The notes under the pieces are model-generated. The model had not been told where the DNA came from and did not search any database. It saw only the letters and a list, made by a program, of their open reading frames with translations. The translations under genes and the position numbers were made by a program. Below are positions 6,049-6,855 of a stretch of DNA of 6,855 nucleotides, piece after piece. Source of the stretch: Rhodospirillales bacterium (GTDB lineage Bacteria; Pseudomonadota; Alphaproteobacteria; Rhodospirillales; Casp-alpha2); contig JAJFIE010000070.1 in NCBI GenBank assembly GCA_021775275.1, positions 1-6,855 on the forward strand. The letters run 5' to 3'. Numbering within the stretch: position 1 is the first letter of the stretch; every line of letters begins with the position of its first letter.

Positions 6049-6106
6049 CCCGCTTTCTCAGAACCGACTGCGATATTTTCTGCAACCGCCCCGGAGCGTT
6101 AATCCA

Positions 6107-6855
6107 ATGACATCAATGAATAAAAATGATTTTCCCACTTTCGTCACACATCTCGAGTGCTCCATGACGGGAGAAACCTTTGTAGCGGACAGAATACATG
6201 GTCTGTCCCCCGCTGGCCGGCCATTGCTGGTTCGCTACGACCTTGATGCGCTGGCTAACGCCATCGATAAGGAAACCCTTGCGCGTCGTACTGGCGGGTT
6301 CTGGCGTTATCGGGAATTCCTGCCCGTGCGCCGGGAAGAAAACGTCGTCCGATTGGGCGAGGAAATGACGCCGCTGATCCGCCTAAAGAAAAGTGTCACT
6401 GTGAGTGGCGACGGCGAGGTTATCGTCAAGGACGAAGGCCGTCTGCCGACCGGATCTTTCAAGGCGCGCGGCCTGGCGCTGGCCGTTTCCATGGCAAAAG
6501 AACTTGGCCTTGACCATCTTGCCATGCCAACCAACGGAAATGCAGGCGCCGCCATGGCGGCCTATGCGACCCGTGCAGGCATGCGCTCGACCGTATTCTG
6601 CCCGGAAGATACGCCGGATGTGAATGTGCGTGAAATCGAACTTCAGGGCGCATCCGTCTACCGCGTCAATGGCCTGATCAACGATTGCGGCAAGATCGTC
6701 GGTGAGGGCAAGGAGGCTACCGGCTGGTTCGATCTCTCGACCCTGAAAGAGCCCTATCGGATCGAGGGGAAGAAGACCATGGGGCTGGAAATCGCCGAGC
6801 AACTGGGCTGGGAACTGCCGGATGTGATTTTCTATCCGACGGGTGGTGGTACCGG
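6107..6855 (+). CDS. thrC: Threonine synthase (PLP-dependent, fold type II), 3' end outside the window
   Basis: The first 249 codons are present. Threonine synthase converts O-phospho-L-homoserine and water to L-threonine and phosphate, the last step of threonine biosynthesis. Lys119 in GRLPTGSFKARG is the Schiff-base lysine. PTNGNAGAA (141-149) is the loop holding the substrate carboxylate. YPTGGGT (243-249) begins the cofactor phosphate site. The N-terminal THLECSMTGE and LLVRYDL segments fit the alphaproteobacterial form as I remember it. The ATG at 6107 has GGAG ten bases upstream; another in-frame ATG lies three codons on. It starts 58 bp after the regulator gene with no terminator between, so the two may share a transcript. 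Relatives include threonine dehydratase and archaeal cysteate synthase, which evolved from threonine synthase. A side role in the neighbouring pathway cannot be excluded, but housekeeping function is the default. Confidence 0.85.
   Translation, partial: MTSMNKNDFPTFVTHLECSMTGETFVADRIHGLSPAGRPLLVRYDLDALANAIDKETLARRTGGFWRYREFLPVRREENVVRLGEEMTPLIRLKKSVTVSGDGEVIVKDEGRLPTGSFKARGLALAVSMAKELGLDHLAMPTNGNAGAAMAAYATRAGMRSTVFCPEDTPDVNVREIELQGASVYRVNGLINDCGKIVGEGKEATGWFDLSTLKEPYRIEGKKTMGLEIAEQLGWELPDVIFYPTGGGT

Noticed and set aside
6045..6058. A third operator-like match (GCTTTCT half) just after the regulator stop codon
   Set aside because: Only 9 of 14 positions match the perfect operator and one half is essentially lost, which is near chance level.
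1..6855. Mobile elements, CRISPR arrays, tRNA or rRNA genes, riboswitches
   Set aside because: I saw no transposase, spaced direct repeats, tRNA-like folds or known riboswitch cores; the gaps are all shorter than 200 bp and are accounted for above.

Overview
The window most resembles an alphaproteobacterial chromosome, plausibly from a marine or other free-living proteobacterium. The basis is protein style only: a ProV/OpuAC-type betaine transporter, a histidinol-dehydrogenase paralogue of the kind found in sulfonate-using alpha- and betaproteobacteria, and a threonine synthase whose N-terminus matches the alphaproteobacterial form as I remember it. The coding DNA is moderately GC-rich and the control regions are clearly AT-richer. 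No genus can be assigned.

Layout: five minus-strand or divergent units and one partial plus-strand gene. Reading leftward from about 4820, the minus strand carries a HisD-family dehydrogenase (3453-4766), a DegT/DnrJ/EryC1-family PLP aminotransferase joined to it by a TGATG stop/start overlap (2215-3453), a betaine-type periplasmic binding protein (1154-2113), and the matching ABC ATPase, which runs off the left edge (1-1018). The permease is not in the window and is expected just beyond that edge. Reading rightward, a LacI/GalR-family regulator (4966-6048) is followed 58 bp later by the 5' two-thirds or so of a threonine synthase (6107 onward).

The 199-bp divergent gap (4767-4965) holds a perfect 14-bp palindrome, TGAAAGCGCTTTCA, of the classic LacI-family type. 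It lies just downstream of a good sigma70-like promoter pointing at the HisD-like gene, so the predicted transcription start falls inside it. The simplest model is a substrate-inducible operon, dehydrogenase-aminotransferase-binding protein-ATPase, repressed by the adjacent regulator.

The dehydrogenase keeps all catalytic and zinc residues of histidinol dehydrogenase but has no histidine genes around it, and its C-terminus resembles HpsN (dihydroxypropanesulfonate dehydrogenase). The operon therefore probably imports and oxidises a small alcohol or amino alcohol that is zwitterionic, cationic or sulfonated. The pairing with an aminotransferase and a quaternary-amine-type transporter is the most interesting feature; the substrate cannot be read from the sequence. 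Smaller points of interest are a short upstream ORF with a strong ribosome site overlapping the regulator's start, a second operator-like site inside the regulator gene, a G-free 45-nt mRNA leader before the binding-protein gene, and two intergenic inverted repeats.
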